From Bacteroidales bacterium (GTDB lineage Bacteria; Bacteroidota; Bacteroidia; Bacteroidales; UBA932), in NCBI GenBank assembly GCA_023230265.1, contig JALNXR010000096.1, forward strand, positions 1 through 7,496: a stretch of DNA of 7,496 nucleotides, given 5' to 3'. The translations under genes and the position numbers were made by a program. This document shows positions 7,201 to 7,496 of this stretch, one piece after another. Every line of letters begins with the position of its first letter. Positions within the stretch are counted from its first letter, which is position 1. The notes under the pieces were generated by a model, which was given only the letters and a program-made list of their open reading frames with translations, made no database searches and was not told where the DNA came from.

Positions 7201-7496
7201 AGCAAGCTTAAGGATCTCCTCATTTACAAATTGCTGCAGCGGATAGACTGTTGTGTTTGCGCCCGGCAGATCGGTCTGATGCCTCTGGAGTTCAAGATAG
7301 TAGTCTTCTCCAAAAAGATTTTTGTACCAAAGCAGTGTCTCTTCTGCCTCATCCAGCTTCCATTGCATTATAAACTGAGGAACCTCACCTCCGAGACATG
7401 CAGAAGAGCAGATAAGTCCACCGGAATACCTCTCCAGAAGCTCACGGTCAATTTTCGGCTTAAAATAGAAACCCTCTATATAGGCCAGAGAGCACA
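4219..7496 (-). CDS. dnaE: DNA polymerase III alpha subunit DnaE (N-terminus beyond window)
   Basis: The frame enters at the window edge, and 1091 codons plus the stop are visible; it continues upstream of the internal ATG at 7368 as IEGFYFKPKIDRELLERYSG, normal DnaE PHP-domain sequence. Roughly the first 110-120 residues are missing. This is the catalytic subunit of the replicative polymerase. Visible in order are the rest of the PHP domain (ATNDVHF), GPGRGSAAGS in the palm, and PDIDIDF with catalytic Asp301 and Asp303 (numbering from the window edge). Next come MDFLGL with the third catalytic Asp469, RPGPMEYIPDFIERKHG, YQEQVM, and FNKSHSTCYAWIGYQTAYLK in the fingers. An OB-fold (GKELIIAGIITNIKVSY) and a C-terminal domain follow. 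All three aspartates are present and there is no intein, although dnaE is a common intein host. The last eight residues, SFTPTLSF, lie in the 27-bp overlap with the convergent ThiL-like gene and look like a short extension of the usual C-terminus. Confidence 0.97.
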   Translation of the reverse strand, partial: CSLAYIEGFYFKPKIDRELLERYSGGLICSSACLGGEVPQFIMQWKLDEAEETLLWYKNLFGEDYYLELQRHQTDLPGANTTVYPLQQFVNEEILKLAKKHNIKYIATNDVHFVNKEDGEAHDRLICLTTNSDVDDPDRMRYTKQEYLKTQSEMEEIFSDVPEALANTLEVAEKIEKYSIESKPIMPNFPIPSDYIDSFNYLRDLTYKGAESRYGTLTDALRERLEFELETIKRMGYPDYFLIVQDFISAARKMDVSVGPGRGSAAGSVVAYCLRITDIDPLKYDLLFERFLNPDRISFPDIDIDFDDDGRSKVFKYVEDKYGKEHVSHVITFGTMAAKSAIRDVARIQKLPLSDSDRLAKYVPNRFPNDEKGNPVPVTLENCIKMVPEIEEAFRSENKLVRETMEYAQKLEGNIRNVGVHACAIIIGPDDLREYIPISTAKDKDTGEVIWVSQYDGSHIEKVGMLKMDFLGLKTLSIIKDSVINIKKSRGINLDMDSIPLDDKNTYELFSRGDTVATFQFESDGMRKWLRELKPGKLEDLIAMNALYRPGPMEYIPDFIERKHGRKQTEYDLPVMKEILAGTYGVTVYQEQVMLLSQKIAGLTKGDADQLRKAMGKKDKNLMDSLKTKYLKGGAERGYTAEVLEKIWKDWESFAAYAFNKSHSTCYAWIGYQTAYLKANYPAEFMAATLTRNRNDITEITKLMDECKRMGIKVMGPDVNESSDTFTVNKKGDIRFGMAGIKNVGAAAVENIVKAREENGGSFSSIYEFVEKVNLSAVNRKTMESLIYSGAFDCFADIRREQYLAPNMKEEPFLDSLIKYGTKYQADFVNGGNSLFGQVQNISLSKPEVPETLPADQFELLNREKELVGMYLSAHPLDNFRFEVKHFTTHNLHQTKDLLEAAQSDPSLIGKELIIAGIITNIKVSYTKSGSRPYASFTVEDYNGSLSFTIYSKEYESFMQYLQPNMPLLIKCALNQRYGFGSSRPEAEKNNEVLLRIKSMRHLANTKEDFVRSVTINIPLEGLTSSLRKGLISNFKENKGNTAVIINVLDYKNRLNAEFVSSKYKISLNLSLLSYLEKEGLEFSFTPTLSF

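Noticed and set aside
1735..7496. Inteins in sufB or dnaE
   Set aside because: Both genes are known intein hosts, but SufB has normal length and both proteins read straight through their conserved motifs with no splicing blocks.

Overview
The window looks like a chromosomal segment of a Bacteroidota bacterium, probably Bacteroidales. The signs are the family-typical SufB, SufC and DnaE sequences, AT-rich spacers without clear Shine-Dalgarno sites, and matches to the Bacteroidetes promoter -7 consensus TAnnTTTG in the only intergenic region that holds promoters. This placement rests on remembered family features, not on a database search. The window is packed with genes. No RNA gene, insertion sequence, CRISPR array or long non-coding stretch was seen, and the largest gap between genes is 51 bp.

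Layout. On the minus strand, read from 3168 down to 1, there is a tight operon: sufB (3168-1735), a PnuC-family vitamin transporter gene (1693-1043), sufC (1022-279) and the start of a sufD-like gene (276-1, cut by the window edge). Spacers are 41, 20 and 2 bp. A 51-bp divergent promoter region (3169-3219) separates sufB from a plus-strand gene (3220-4245). That gene encodes a protein with the fold and length of thiamine-monophosphate kinase (ThiL) in which most metal- and ATP-binding motifs are replaced. Its 3' end overlaps by 27 bp the 3' end of dnaE (7496-4219, minus strand, N-terminus outside the window), the replicative DNA polymerase III alpha subunit.

How the genes may work together. 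SufB, SufC and SufD form the scaffold-ATPase complex that assembles Fe-S clusters. The unusual member is the PnuC-type permease between sufB and sufC. Pnu transporters import nicotinamide riboside or, in some branches, thiamine or another vitamin. De novo NAD synthesis (NadA) and thiamine synthesis (ThiC) both need [4Fe-4S] enzymes, so co-transcribing a salvage permease with Fe-S assembly would make physiological sense; this is inference. The three points most worth a second look are the motif-stripped ThiL-like protein, the pnuC insertion in the suf operon, and a SufD that begins without the usual N-terminal helical region.
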